From contig NZ_PGEP01000001.1 of NCBI RefSeq assembly GCF_002797445.1, positions 3,224,501-3,288,500 of the forward strand: a stretch of DNA of 64,000 nucleotides. Reading direction: 5' to 3'. This DNA is from Acidovorax sp. 69 (GTDB lineage Bacteria > Pseudomonadota > Gammaproteobacteria > Burkholderiales > Burkholderiaceae_C). Positions 37,114 through 45,646 of this stretch are shown piece after piece. The translations under genes and the position numbers were made by a program. The notes under the pieces were generated by a model. The model did not search any database and was not told where the DNA came from. It was given only the letters and a program-made list of their open reading frames with translations. Each line of letters begins with the position of its first letter. Positions within the stretch are counted from its first letter, which is position 1.

Positions 37114-37866
37114 TCAGGCGCCTGGGTGCAAGCCCAGCGCTGCCATGGCCCCCGACACCCCCATCCAGGCCACATCAAACCCTGCCACCTTGCGCTCCGG
37201 TGGCACCGGGTGGGCGCGCAGCGCCCAGTGGGCCCCGGCTACCACACTGTCAATCACCGGCACCGCCACCTGCGGCTGCACCGCAGCGGCCATGCCGGCC
37301 AGCCCGGCGCCGCCCAGGATCACGGCTTGCACACCCATCTGCCGCACCACATCGCGGCAGGCCTGCGCCAGCAGACTGCGGGCGGCTTCGGGGTCGGCCG
37401 CCAGTTGGGCGCCGGTCGGCGCCACGGTGTGAATGCCGGCCAGCGCATGGGCATGCCCCAAGGCCTGAGCGAGGCGCTGCAACATGGGCCCCCAACGCTC
37501 GCCTCCCGTGACGATGGCAAAGCGACCATGGCGTGCGGCCTCGATGAAGGAAGCTTCTGCGAGGCCGGTCACAGGCACGGGGCTGCTTTCGCGCAGCGCC
37601 ATCAGGCCCGGGTCGCCAAAACAGCCGATCAGCACAGCATCAGGCAATGGCAATCGCAACGGCTGTACCAGTTCATATGCCCACACATCCAGCGCCGCAT
37701 GAGCCGCCACCGCGTAACTGGCCTCGCAGGCGATGTAGGGCGCCCCAAATCTCGCAGTGGCCGTGCGCACCGCCACGTGTGAGCCTGCGGCCACCTGCAC
37801 ATGCTGCTGCAGCAAGGCGCTGACGCTGGCCGATGTGTTGGGGTTGATGACGAGCAACTGGCGCAT
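37114..37866 (-). CDS. Asp/Glu/hydantoin racemase family protein
   Basis: 250 residues with the two-domain racemase fold. The N-terminal LLVINPNTSASVS matches the hydantoin racemase/maleate isomerase branch. Two catalytic cysteines are expected: the first is in VLIGCFGDPG (about 82), but at the second position the sequence reads VILGGAGLAGM with Gly where Cys is normal, so racemase activity is doubtful. It is the last gene of the ABC-transporter operon, 21 bp after the GntR gene. Confidence 0.8.
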   Translation of the reverse strand: MRQLLVINPNTSASVSALLQQHVQVAAGSHVAVRTATARFGAPYIACEASYAVAAHAALDVWAYELVQPLRLPLPDAVLIGCFGDPGLMALRESSPVPVTGLAEASFIEAARHGRFAIVTGGERWGPMLQRLAQALGHAHALAGIHTVAPTGAQLAADPEAARSLLAQACRDVVRQMGVQAVILGGAGLAGMAAAVQPQVAVPVIDSVVAGAHWALRAHPVPPERKVAGFDVAWMGVSGAMAALGLHPGA

Positions 37867-37887
37867 GGCAAGGCGTGAAGAATCGAA

Positions 37888-38649
37888 TCAGGCGCCCAGC
37901 AGTTGGGCGAGGTCAGGGGCATCAGCGGCCGGCGGGGTGAACTCCAGCTGGGTTTCGATGCGGGCCAGGTGGGCCAACATCAGCCGGGGCGCTTCGCGCA
38001 CATCGCGCAGGCGAATCGCATCAATCAATGCCCGATGCTCCCGACAGCCGCAGGCCGTCGCCTCCTCGCGCTCGCGCGCATGGCTCGGGCTGTAGGTCAT
38101 GAGGATGAGCGAGGTGCGCGACACCAGCTCGCGCAGGATGCGGCCCAGCGTCTGGTGACCTGCGGCCTGCGCGATGTGCAGGTGAAAGTCGCCCGACAGG
38201 CGGATGGCGCGGCGCATGTCGCCGCTGGCGCGGGCGGCCTCCTCGTCGTCGATGCAGGTGCGCAGCGCAGCAATGTCGGCGTCGGTGGCGTTGGCAATAA
38301 ACAGCTCCACCAGGCGCGGCTCCAGCAGGCGGCGGGCCTCGAACACCTCCAGCGCTTCTTGCGGCGTGGGCTGGGCAATGGATGCGCCCCGGTTGGGCGT
38401 GAGGGTCACCACTTGCTCGTTGGCAAGCCGCACCAGCACAGGCCGTACACGGGTGCGCGATACGCCAAAGGCCGCCGCCAGCTTGTCTTCCACCAGCTTG
38501 GTGCCGGGCGGTAGCCGGTGGTCGAGGATGGCAGAGACCATGCGGTCGTACATGTCGTTGTCGCTGAGCTGGCCGGTCGTGTCGGGCTGCACGGGCGGTT
38601 CGGTGTCCGCAGCGCGCGCGCGCCGGGGCTTGGGGAGGGTGGTCGTCAT
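37888..38649 (-). CDS. GntR-family (FadR subfamily) transcriptional regulator
   Basis: 253 residues. The winged helix-turn-helix covers about 30-95 (MVSAILDHRLPPGTKLVEDK, then FGVSRTRVRPVLVRLANE). The all-helical FCD domain follows, with metal-binding His and Asp positions in FHLHIAQAAGH and CREHRALIDAI. It sits inside the transporter operon between the permeases and the racemase and probably acts on the promoter ahead of the ATPase gene. Confidence 0.88.
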   Translation of the reverse strand: MTTTLPKPRRARAADTEPPVQPDTTGQLSDNDMYDRMVSAILDHRLPPGTKLVEDKLAAAFGVSRTRVRPVLVRLANEQVVTLTPNRGASIAQPTPQEALEVFEARRLLEPRLVELFIANATDADIAALRTCIDDEEAARASGDMRRAIRLSGDFHLHIAQAAGHQTLGRILRELVSRTSLILMTYSPSHAREREEATACGCREHRALIDAIRLRDVREAPRLMLAHLARIETQLEFTPPAADAPDLAQLLGA

Positions 38650-38662
38650 AAGGGTGCCGTTT

Positions 38663-39550
38663 TTACCTCGAACGGCCCTTGCGCCTGCGGCCCAATGCCC
38701 ACACCAGCACCAGCGTGATGCCCATGACGATGAACGACACCACCGTGGTCAGCGTACCCAGCGCATAGATGGATGGCGTGGTCACCGTGCTGGTCAGGCC
38801 CTGCAGCTCCAGCGGCAGCGTGTTCACGTCGCCGATGGCCTGCGAGGTGCGGGCGATCTCGTCCCAGCTGAGCGTGAAGCCGAACATGCCGATGCCCACG
38901 ACCGAGGGCGCGATCAGTGGCAGCACCACATGGGCAAAGCCCTGCCACGGCGTGGCCCCCAGGTCGCGCGCGGCCTCTTCGTACGCAGGGTTGAAGCGGT
39001 TGAACACCGCGAACATGATGAGCAGGCCGAACGGCAGCGTCCAGGTCAGATGCGCGCCCAGGGCCGAGGTGAACAGGCCCAGCGACGTGCCATAGCTTTC
39101 CAGCGTGCTCTCCATGCCCAGCCATTCCAACGCGGCCTTGATGCCGTTGTCGATGAGCCGGAACTCCAGCCCGATGCCCAGCGACACGATGATGGACGGC
39201 ATGATCAAGCTGGCCACGACGATGAAGAACAGCGTGTTGCCCCCCGCCAGCCGCTTGCGAAATGCCAGGCCCGCCAGCACCGAGAGCACCACCGTGCACA
39301 GCATCACCGCCGCGCCCAGGCCCAGTGACCGCCAGAGCGCCGCACCAATGTCCACCACGCCCAGCCCCTCCGCCAGCTTGGTGAACCAGTGCAGCGATAC
39401 GCCGCGCATAGGGAAGGTCAGCCCGCCCTCGGGCCCCTGGAAGCTCAGGATGACGATGACAAACATGGGCCCGTACATGAACAACACGAACAGAGCAAAC
39501 ACAAGGGCCAGGGGCCAGAAGCTGGCGGGGCGGGATTCGCGCACTTTCAT
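38663..39550 (-). CDS. ABC transporter permease, PotC type
   Basis: 295 residues with six membrane segments and the EAA loop (EEAARDLGATPWQGFAHVVLPLI). It resembles the second permease of spermidine/putrescine-type importers. Its start is 1 bp after the stop of the first permease. Together with 39552-40466, the binding protein and the ATPase it forms a complete importer of the polyamine/opine/quaternary-amine group. Confidence 0.9.
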   Translation of the reverse strand: MKVRESRPASFWPLALVFALFVLFMYGPMFVIVILSFQGPEGGLTFPMRGVSLHWFTKLAEGLGVVDIGAALWRSLGLGAAVMLCTVVLSVLAGLAFRKRLAGGNTLFFIVVASLIMPSIIVSLGIGLEFRLIDNGIKAALEWLGMESTLESYGTSLGLFTSALGAHLTWTLPFGLLIMFAVFNRFNPAYEEAARDLGATPWQGFAHVVLPLIAPSVVGIGMFGFTLSWDEIARTSQAIGDVNTLPLELQGLTSTVTTPSIYALGTLTTVVSFIVMGITLVLVWALGRRRKGRSR

Positions 39551-39551
39551 C

Positions 39552-40466
39552 TCACAGCTCCTTTCGGATGTCGACGAGGCGCGTGAGGCCCCAGATGATC
39601 ATCAGCACCACCACCAGCAAAATCACCGCATTGGCCGCCGCCAGCGGAAACTGCAGGTAAGACGTCTGCACCTGAATGATCTTGCCGATGGAGGCGATCT
39701 GCTGGCCGCCCATCACGCCGATCGTCACGAAGTCGCCCATGACGATGGTGATGACAAAGATCGAGCCGATGATGATGCCGGTGCGCGACAGCGGCACGAT
39801 CACGTTCCATAGCGTCTGCCAGCCGCTGGCCCCGCTGTCGCTGGCGGCCTCGATGAGACTGCGGTCGATGCGCATCATGCTGTTGAAGATGGGCACGATC
39901 ATGAACATGGTGTACAGGTGCACAAAGGCCAGCACCACCGAGAAATCAGAAAACAGCAGCCACTCAATGGGCGTCTCGATGAGGTTCATGCCCACCAAGG
40001 TTTGGTTCACCAAACCATTGCGCCCCAGCAGCGGCACCCACGAGATCATGCGGATTACGTTCGAGGTCCAGAACGGAATGGTGCACAGCACGAACAGCAG
40101 CGTTTGCATGCCCGATGAACGCACATGGAAGGCCAAAAAATAGGCCACGGTGAAACCGATCGCCAGCGTGATCAGCCACACCAGAAAACTGAACTTGAGC
40201 GTGGAGTAATACGTCTTGAGCGTGACGCACAGGCCTTCCGACACATCGCCACAGCCCGTAAAAATCGACACGTAGTTCTTGAACGTGACGCCGGGCAACA
40301 GCTCGTACTCGTTGAAATCCCAGAAGCTGACCATCACGATCAGCACCAGCGGAATCAGGAAAAACAGCGCGAACACCAGCGTGAACGGCGCAGCCTGCCA
40401 CCAGGCGGCAATGCTGCGGCCGGGGACAGCTGCAGCGGGCAAGGTCGGTGTGTTGGTCGTGCTCAT
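39552..40466 (-). CDS. ABC transporter permease, PotB type
   Basis: 304 residues with six membrane segments. The EAA loop is EAASDSGASGWQTLWNVIVP. The large periplasmic loop after segment 1 (about 50-85) has two cysteines (FTGCGDVSEGLCVTL). It is the first permease of the importer, separated from the binding-protein gene by 172 bp that hold a BIME-like repeat. Confidence 0.9.
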   Translation of the reverse strand: MSTTNTPTLPAAAVPGRSIAAWWQAAPFTLVFALFFLIPLVLIVMVSFWDFNEYELLPGVTFKNYVSIFTGCGDVSEGLCVTLKTYYSTLKFSFLVWLITLAIGFTVAYFLAFHVRSSGMQTLLFVLCTIPFWTSNVIRMISWVPLLGRNGLVNQTLVGMNLIETPIEWLLFSDFSVVLAFVHLYTMFMIVPIFNSMMRIDRSLIEAASDSGASGWQTLWNVIVPLSRTGIIIGSIFVITIVMGDFVTIGVMGGQQIASIGKIIQVQTSYLQFPLAAANAVILLVVVLMIIWGLTRLVDIRKEL

Positions 40467-40537
40467 GGTGCTTGCATTCAGATATCAGCAGCGCTGCACG
40501 CTGCCCTTGAAACCGGCGCGGCCAGAGGCCAGTGCTC

Positions 40538-40636
40538 CCGCGCAAGGGCCGCCCCGCAGCGCTGGGAGCGTCCCCCTCCCGAACCGCGCAGCGGGTCGAG
40601 AGAGGGGTGAAGGCGCGCAGCGCCTCAGGGGGTGCT
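40538..40636. repeat. BIME-like hairpin repeat, copy 2
   Basis: Close relative of 170-267, beginning CCCGCGCAAGGGCCGCCCCG and ending GGCGCGCAGCGCCTCAGGGG, with internal complementary pieces such as CCCCTCCC and AGAGGGG. It begins 2 bp after the stop codon of the binding-protein gene and lies ahead of the permease gene. Weaker traces of its end appear near 45620-45650 and 54410. Confidence 0.65.
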
Positions 40637-40638
40637 TC

Positions 40639-41931
40639 CTATGCCGCTACAAATTCATTCCACTTCTGGACCATGTAATTGTTCTCGTCCATCAGCGCGT
40701 TCCAGCAGGCAATGCCGCCCATGCGCGATTCGTAGCTGCCGCCGTCGCGCACCGCACCGGTCTTGGCCAGCACGTCGCCGCCCGGGCTCTTAATGTCTTG
40801 CGTGGCGGGCTTGCCTTCCATCCAGTAGGCCCACTCGTAGGCTTCCATCTTGGACTTGGCGGTGTCGAGCACGGCGCTGTAGTAGCCCTGGCGGTTCAGG
40901 TAGGCACCGGCCCAGCCGTCCAGGAACCAGTTGATGAACTCGTACGCGCCATCGAGCTTGCGGCCCGACAGCGTAGCGGGCAGGCCAAAGCCTGCAGCCC
41001 AGGCGCGGTAGCCTTCCTTCAGCGGCTGGAAGTTGCAGGCGATGCCCTTGGTGCGCACGGCCGTGACGGCGGGGCTCCACATCGACTGGATCACCACTTC
41101 GCCCGATGCCATCAGGTTCACCGACTCGTTGAAGTCCTTCCACAGCGCGCGGAACTGGCCCTGCTTCTTGGCTTCGATCAGGGTCTTGATCGTGAGATCG
41201 ATCTCCTTCTTGGTCATGTTGCCCTTGTCGGGGTACTTGTAGATGCCCATGGCCTCGACCACCATGGCGGCGTCCATGATGCCGATGGAGGGGATGTTCA
41301 GGATGGCGGTCTTGCCCTTGAACTCGGGGTTGAGCAGCTCGGCCCAGGAATTGATGGGGCGCTTGATCAGGTCGGGGCGGATGCCCAGCGTGTCGGCGTT
41401 GTACACGGTGGGGATCAGGCTCATGAACTGCGTGGGCGCAGCGGCGAACTTCTTGGACTTTTCGCCTTCCAGGTAGATCACCTTCTTGGGCGCGGTGCCC
41501 TGGTCGCCCACGGCCTTGCCCGCCACCATGCCGGTGGTGAACAGTGGGGTGATCTTGTCGGCGTTCTTGATGCGCTTGGTGTCGATGCCCTTTAAGTTGC
41601 CCGTGGGCACGATCTTTTTCAGCGAGAAATACTCGGTGTCGATCAGGTCAAAGCTGTTGGGGGCCGTGACGGCGCGCTTGGTCACGTCGTCGGTGGTCAC
41701 GGCCACGTACTGGATCTCGATACCGGTGTCGGCCTTGAATTTTTCGGCAATCGCCTTGTCCTGGTTCACCGCCGTGCCCAGGTAGCGCAGCACGATTTTT
41801 TCCTGCGAGTGAACGGCCGGAAACACGCCGGCAGCCAGGATGCCCGCCGTGCCCTTGAGCAGCGAGCGGCGCTGCATGCCGGTGGCGTCGGGTACAACAG
41901 CGGGGGAATCAGCACGGGAAGCATCGGACAT
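40639..41931 (-). CDS. ABC transporter substrate-binding protein, PotD-like, Tat signal
   Basis: 430 residues. The N-terminus is a long twin-arginine signal (RRSLLKGTAGILAAGVF, about 22-38), so the protein is probably exported folded. The mature part has the PotD/spermidine-binding pattern (VLRYLGTAVNQDKAIAEKFK, then GIEIQYVAVTTDDV). The ligand cannot be read from sequence. It lies between the ATPase gene (60 bp) and the first permease gene. Confidence 0.88.
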   Translation of the reverse strand: MSDASRADSPAVVPDATGMQRRSLLKGTAGILAAGVFPAVHSQEKIVLRYLGTAVNQDKAIAEKFKADTGIEIQYVAVTTDDVTKRAVTAPNSFDLIDTEYFSLKKIVPTGNLKGIDTKRIKNADKITPLFTTGMVAGKAVGDQGTAPKKVIYLEGEKSKKFAAAPTQFMSLIPTVYNADTLGIRPDLIKRPINSWAELLNPEFKGKTAILNIPSIGIMDAAMVVEAMGIYKYPDKGNMTKKEIDLTIKTLIEAKKQGQFRALWKDFNESVNLMASGEVVIQSMWSPAVTAVRTKGIACNFQPLKEGYRAWAAGFGLPATLSGRKLDGAYEFINWFLDGWAGAYLNRQGYYSAVLDTAKSKMEAYEWAYWMEGKPATQDIKSPGGDVLAKTGAVRDGGSYESRMGGIACWNALMDENNYMVQKWNEFVAA

Positions 41932-41991
41932 GGGAAAACTCCTTGGGTTGCGGAAGGGGACGGGTTAAAAAAAGGCTGCGCAGCGACAAGA

Positions 41992-43086
41992 TCAGTCGGC
42001 CAGGGCCACTGCGGGAGCGGGCACCGCCGCTGAAGGGGCCGCAGGCTGGGTCAGCGGGTGCGCCTGGTCGGGCGTCCAGTGCAGTTGCACGCCTTGCCTC
42101 ACCTGGTAGGGCTGCGTGGCAAACGCGGCTTCGGACACCATCACCGAAAAGGCCGCCGTGGCGTTGGCCGACAGCGCCACGCCCTGCTTTTGCAGGCCCA
42201 GCAGCACATAGGTGCCCTGGTACTCGACATCCGTCACCACGGCCTGCATGCGCTGGGCGCCCCAGGGCAGCTCGGCGTGGACGGGGGCGATCTGCAGGTG
42301 GTCGGTGCGCACGCCCACCTTGCCTTCGGGCGTGTCGATCACGTTGTGCCCGCCCATGAAGCGCGCCACAAACTCGTTGGCGGGGCGGTTATAGACCTCG
42401 TGCGGGCTGCCCGCCTGCTCGATCACGCCGTGGTTCATCACCACCATGGTGTCGGCCAGGGCCATGGCCTCTTCCTGGCTGTGGGTGACGTGGATGAAAG
42501 TCAGGCCCAGCTCTTTTTGCCAGCGGCGCAGCTCGGCGCGCATCTGGATGCGCAAGAACGGATCGAGCGCCGAGAGAGGTTCGTCCAGCAGCAGCACACG
42601 CGGCTGGGTGATCAGGGCGCGAGCCAGCGCCACACGCTGCTGCTGCCCGCCCGACAGCTCTGCAGGCTTGCGCTCAGCCAGGTGGCCCATGGCCACGCGC
42701 TCCAGCAAATCACGCGCCTTGGCCTGGCGCTCGGCCTTCGCCATGCCCTTCATCTTGAGGCTGAAGGCCACGTTATCGAGCGCCGAGAGGTGCGGAAACA
42801 GCGCAAAGCTCTGGAACATCATGGCCGTGCCGCGCGCGGCAGCGGGCAGGTCGGTGATATTGCGGTTCTCCAGCAAGATGTCGCCGCTGGTCACCGACTC
42901 GTGCCCGGCAAGCATGCGCAAGGTGGTGCTCTTGCCGCAGCCCGAAGGCCCCAGCAAGCAACAGTAGCTGCCGCTGGCGATGCGCAAGTTAATGGCATCC
43001 ACGGCGGGCTTGCCACTGGCGTAGCGCTTGGTGAGCGCGACGATTTCAATGGCGGCGGGAGTAGGCGCAGGGGTCTGGCTTTGCAT
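41992..43086 (-). CDS. ABC transporter ATP-binding protein, PotA type
   Basis: 364 residues from the ATG at 43086. Walker A is GPSGCGKST, followed by the Q loop (MMFQSFALFPHLSALDN), the signature LSGGQQQRVALARAL, Walker B VLLLDEPLSALD and the switch HVTHSQEEA. A C-terminal TOBE domain covers about 270-345. It is the first gene of the six-gene operon ATPase-binding protein-permease-permease-GntR-racemase. The 250 bp upstream hold two candidate operator sites. Confidence 0.92.
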   Translation of the reverse strand: MQSQTPAPTPAAIEIVALTKRYASGKPAVDAINLRIASGSYCCLLGPSGCGKSTTLRMLAGHESVTSGDILLENRNITDLPAAARGTAMMFQSFALFPHLSALDNVAFSLKMKGMAKAERQAKARDLLERVAMGHLAERKPAELSGGQQQRVALARALITQPRVLLLDEPLSALDPFLRIQMRAELRRWQKELGLTFIHVTHSQEEAMALADTMVVMNHGVIEQAGSPHEVYNRPANEFVARFMGGHNVIDTPEGKVGVRTDHLQIAPVHAELPWGAQRMQAVVTDVEYQGTYVLLGLQKQGVALSANATAAFSVMVSEAAFATQPYQVRQGVQLHWTPDQAHPLTQPAAPSAAVPAPAVALAD

Positions 43087-43118
43087 GGGGTATGCACTAC
43101 GCAAAGCCCATGCCAACT

Positions 43119-43151
43119 TTGTACACAATGTTTTATGTGCTTTGCATACAA
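43119..43151. promoter_or_regulatory. Two TTGTxxxCAA-type sites, candidate GntR operators
   Basis: TTGTACACAA (43119-43128) and TTGCATACAA (43142-43151, TTGTATGCAA on the other strand) have centres 23 bp apart, about two helix turns, and lie 33-65 bp upstream of the ATPase start. They resemble short FadR-subfamily operators. The regulator encoded at 37888-38649 is the natural candidate. No gene lies in 43087-43337. Confidence 0.45.
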
Positions 43152-43337
43152 AATGCACCAACACTGTGCCCGCAGATGCCCCAATCCCGCGAGAACCCGC
43201 ATGTGCACTGGCTCCACCCGGTGCATGGCACGCACCGAAGCAGCGCACATGCAGCGGCGCCGCGTAGGGCGTGGCTATACTGACCTTCGCCGTTGAAACA
43301 ATTTTTTACGTAAGTCCATTACGCCCTTGCCCGCCGC

Positions 43338-44471
43338 ATGACGAACCTCGACCCGCGCTCCATGATTGCCCTGGCGGGCTTCATGTCTGCCGTCATGGCC
43401 ATGGTGCTGCTGTTCATGCGGCGGCACTACCCACCCAGCATCCGGGGCGTGGGTGGCTGGGCGGTGGCGCCCCTGCTCTGGCTTGTGTCCACCGTGTTGT
43501 TCGGCGCGCGCGGCGCCATCCCCGACTGGCTGGGCCTGGTGCTGGCCAACCAGTTGCTGGTGCTGGGCTCGGTCACTTACTACATGGGCACCCGGCAGTT
43601 CATGGGCCAGCCCGCCACATGGCGGACCTGGAACTGGGTGATGGCGGGCACCACGGTGGTATTTGTCTGGCTGACCTACGGGTCGCCCAACTACGCGCTG
43701 CGCGTGGGTTTCTACACCGTCGTGATGGGAATGCTGTACGCCACACAACTGCACTTCATGCTGCGCCACGGTGACCGCAATTTTCCGGTGCGGCTGGTGG
43801 AGGCGGTGCTGGGGCTGCACATGCTGGTGCTCGCCGTGCGGCTGGGCTCCATCCTGGCCGGACACGCGGGCAACGACCTGATGGAGCCGTCGCTGTTCCA
43901 GACCCTTTACATCGGCGCCTATGTGCTCACCGTGCTGATGCTGTCCATTGGCGCCGTGCTAATGGCTACGGACCGCCTGCGCACCGAGCTGGAGCACCTG
44001 GCCACCTATGACTCGCTCACCCAGACCCTGAACCGACGCGCGCTGCTACAGCGCTGCGAGGACGAGCTGGAACGCGCACAGCGCTATGGCAACGGACCAT
44101 CCATCATGATGGTAGACCTTGACAACTTCAAGGCCGTGAACGACACGCGCGGTCACCAGCATGGCGACGCCGTGCTGGTGCACTTTGCCGAGCGCACCCG
44201 CCAGGTGCTGCGCCGCGCCGACCGACTGGGCCGCTATGGGGGCGAAGAGTTTCTTGTGCTACTGCCCGGCGCCGATGCTGTCGCAGCCCTGGGCGTGGCC
44301 CAGCGCATACACGCCACGCTGGCCACGGGCCACCCGCTCGACTGCCAGGTCAGCATCGGACTGACCCATTGGACCGGATCACACGAAACGCTGGACACCA
44401 TGCTGAGCCGGGCCGATGCCGCACTCTACCGCGCCAAAAAAGAAGGCCGCAACCGCACCGTGGTGGGCTGA
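43338..44471 (+). CDS. Membrane-bound GGDEF diguanylate cyclase
   Basis: 377 residues. Six or seven membrane segments fill about 8-205 with no recognisable extracytoplasmic ligand domain. The GGDEF domain follows (about 218-375), with TYDSLTQTLNRRAL, MVDLDNFKAVND, the I-site RRAD five residues before the active-site GGEEF, and SRADAALYRAKKEGRN. All catalytic positions are intact, so cyclic di-GMP synthesis with feedback inhibition is expected. It converges on cobT. Confidence 0.92.
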   Translation: MTNLDPRSMIALAGFMSAVMAMVLLFMRRHYPPSIRGVGGWAVAPLLWLVSTVLFGARGAIPDWLGLVLANQLLVLGSVTYYMGTRQFMGQPATWRTWNWVMAGTTVVFVWLTYGSPNYALRVGFYTVVMGMLYATQLHFMLRHGDRNFPVRLVEAVLGLHMLVLAVRLGSILAGHAGNDLMEPSLFQTLYIGAYVLTVLMLSIGAVLMATDRLRTELEHLATYDSLTQTLNRRALLQRCEDELERAQRYGNGPSIMMVDLDNFKAVNDTRGHQHGDAVLVHFAERTRQVLRRADRLGRYGGEEFLVLLPGADAVAALGVAQRIHATLATGHPLDCQVSIGLTHWTGSHETLDTMLSRADAALYRAKKEGRNRTVVG

Positions 44472-44512
44472 TGCACTTGCAGCCTGCGTGCCAAGGCATG
44501 CAGCGAGCCAGA

Positions 44513-45583
44513 TCAGGCCGACTGGGTGGTGACCCCGGCCGATTCAAAACTCGCCATGTCGGCCAGCACCGCACAGGCGGACTGCAACAGCGGCCAGGCC
44601 AACGCGGCGCCCGAGCCCTCGCCCAGCCGCAAACCCAGGTCCAACAGCGGCTCCGCCTGCATCTGTGCCAGCATCAAACCGTGGCCACGCTCACCCGATC
44701 GGTGCGCAAATACGCAGCGCTGCAGCACGGCGGGCTGCAGCCGACTGGCCACCAACACAGCCACGCTGGTGATGAAACCATCGACCACAATCACGCGGCG
44801 ATCGGCAGCGGCCTGCAGCACCGCGCCCACCAAGGTCGCCACCTCATAGCCACCCAAAGCGGCCAGTGCGGCCAGCGGCGTGGTGGCGTCGGCGTTCGCA
44901 TCCAGCGCCTGTTGCAACACAACGCGTTTGCGCTCAATGCCCGCGGCGTCCAGGCCGGTGCCTGCACCAGTCACCTCGGTCAGCGGCAAACCCGCCAGAC
45001 GCGCTAACAGCAGCGATGCCACCGAGGTGTTGCCGATCCCCATCTCGCCCAGCAGCAGCGCATTGCCCGGCAAGCCACGCACCACCTCCATGCCGTTGAG
45101 CAGCGCCTGCGCGCATTGATCAGCCGCCATGGCCGGGCCCACCGAGGCATCCTGAGTGCCTGGCGCCACATTGCGCACCAACAGGCGTGGGGCGCCAGGG
45201 GCCGTATCGCGCGGAGCAATGCGGCGCGCCACGCCACAGTCCACCACCGTGAGTTGCAGGCCGTTCTGGCGGGCCAGCACGCTCACCGCAGCGCCACCGG
45301 CCAGAAAGTTCTCCACCATCTGCCAGGTCACATCACTGGGAAAGGCCGAAACGCCTTTTGCCGCCAAGCCATGGTCGCCCGCACACACCAGCATCTGCGG
45401 CTGCGTGAGCACGGGGGCCTCGGTACCCAACACTTGGCCGATGCGCAAGGCGAGCGCTTCGAGCCGCCCCAGAGATCCGAGCGGTTTGGTCTTGTTGTCC
45501 AGCAAATGCTGCAACCGTGCGGTCAAGGGAGCATTGGCAATGTCGGCGATGGCAGGGGTGGTGAACTGGGCCAGTTGTTGCAT
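44513..45583 (-). CDS. cobT: Nicotinate-nucleotide-dimethylbenzimidazole phosphoribosyltransferase
   Basis: Activates the lower ligand of cobalamin to alpha-ribazole phosphate. 356 residues from the ATG at 45583; an upstream TTG at 45598 would add five. Family blocks: NKTKPLGSLGRLEALALRIG, VCAGDHGLAAKGVSAFP, LLGEMGIGNTSVAS, FAHRSGERGH and the catalytic Glu in LRLGEGSGAAL (about 320). It is the last gene of the riboswitch-led corrinoid operon. Its usual partner cobS is not in the window. Confidence 0.95.
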   Translation of the reverse strand: MQQLAQFTTPAIADIANAPLTARLQHLLDNKTKPLGSLGRLEALALRIGQVLGTEAPVLTQPQMLVCAGDHGLAAKGVSAFPSDVTWQMVENFLAGGAAVSVLARQNGLQLTVVDCGVARRIAPRDTAPGAPRLLVRNVAPGTQDASVGPAMAADQCAQALLNGMEVVRGLPGNALLLGEMGIGNTSVASLLLARLAGLPLTEVTGAGTGLDAAGIERKRVVLQQALDANADATTPLAALAALGGYEVATLVGAVLQAAADRRVIVVDGFITSVAVLVASRLQPAVLQRCVFAHRSGERGHGLMLAQMQAEPLLDLGLRLGEGSGAALAWPLLQSACAVLADMASFESAGVTTQSA

Positions 45584-45646
45584 GGTGGAGGGAGTCAAAA
45601 AAATGAAGAAGAAATTCGAAAAGGAGGGTGCCGAGGCACGAAGCGC

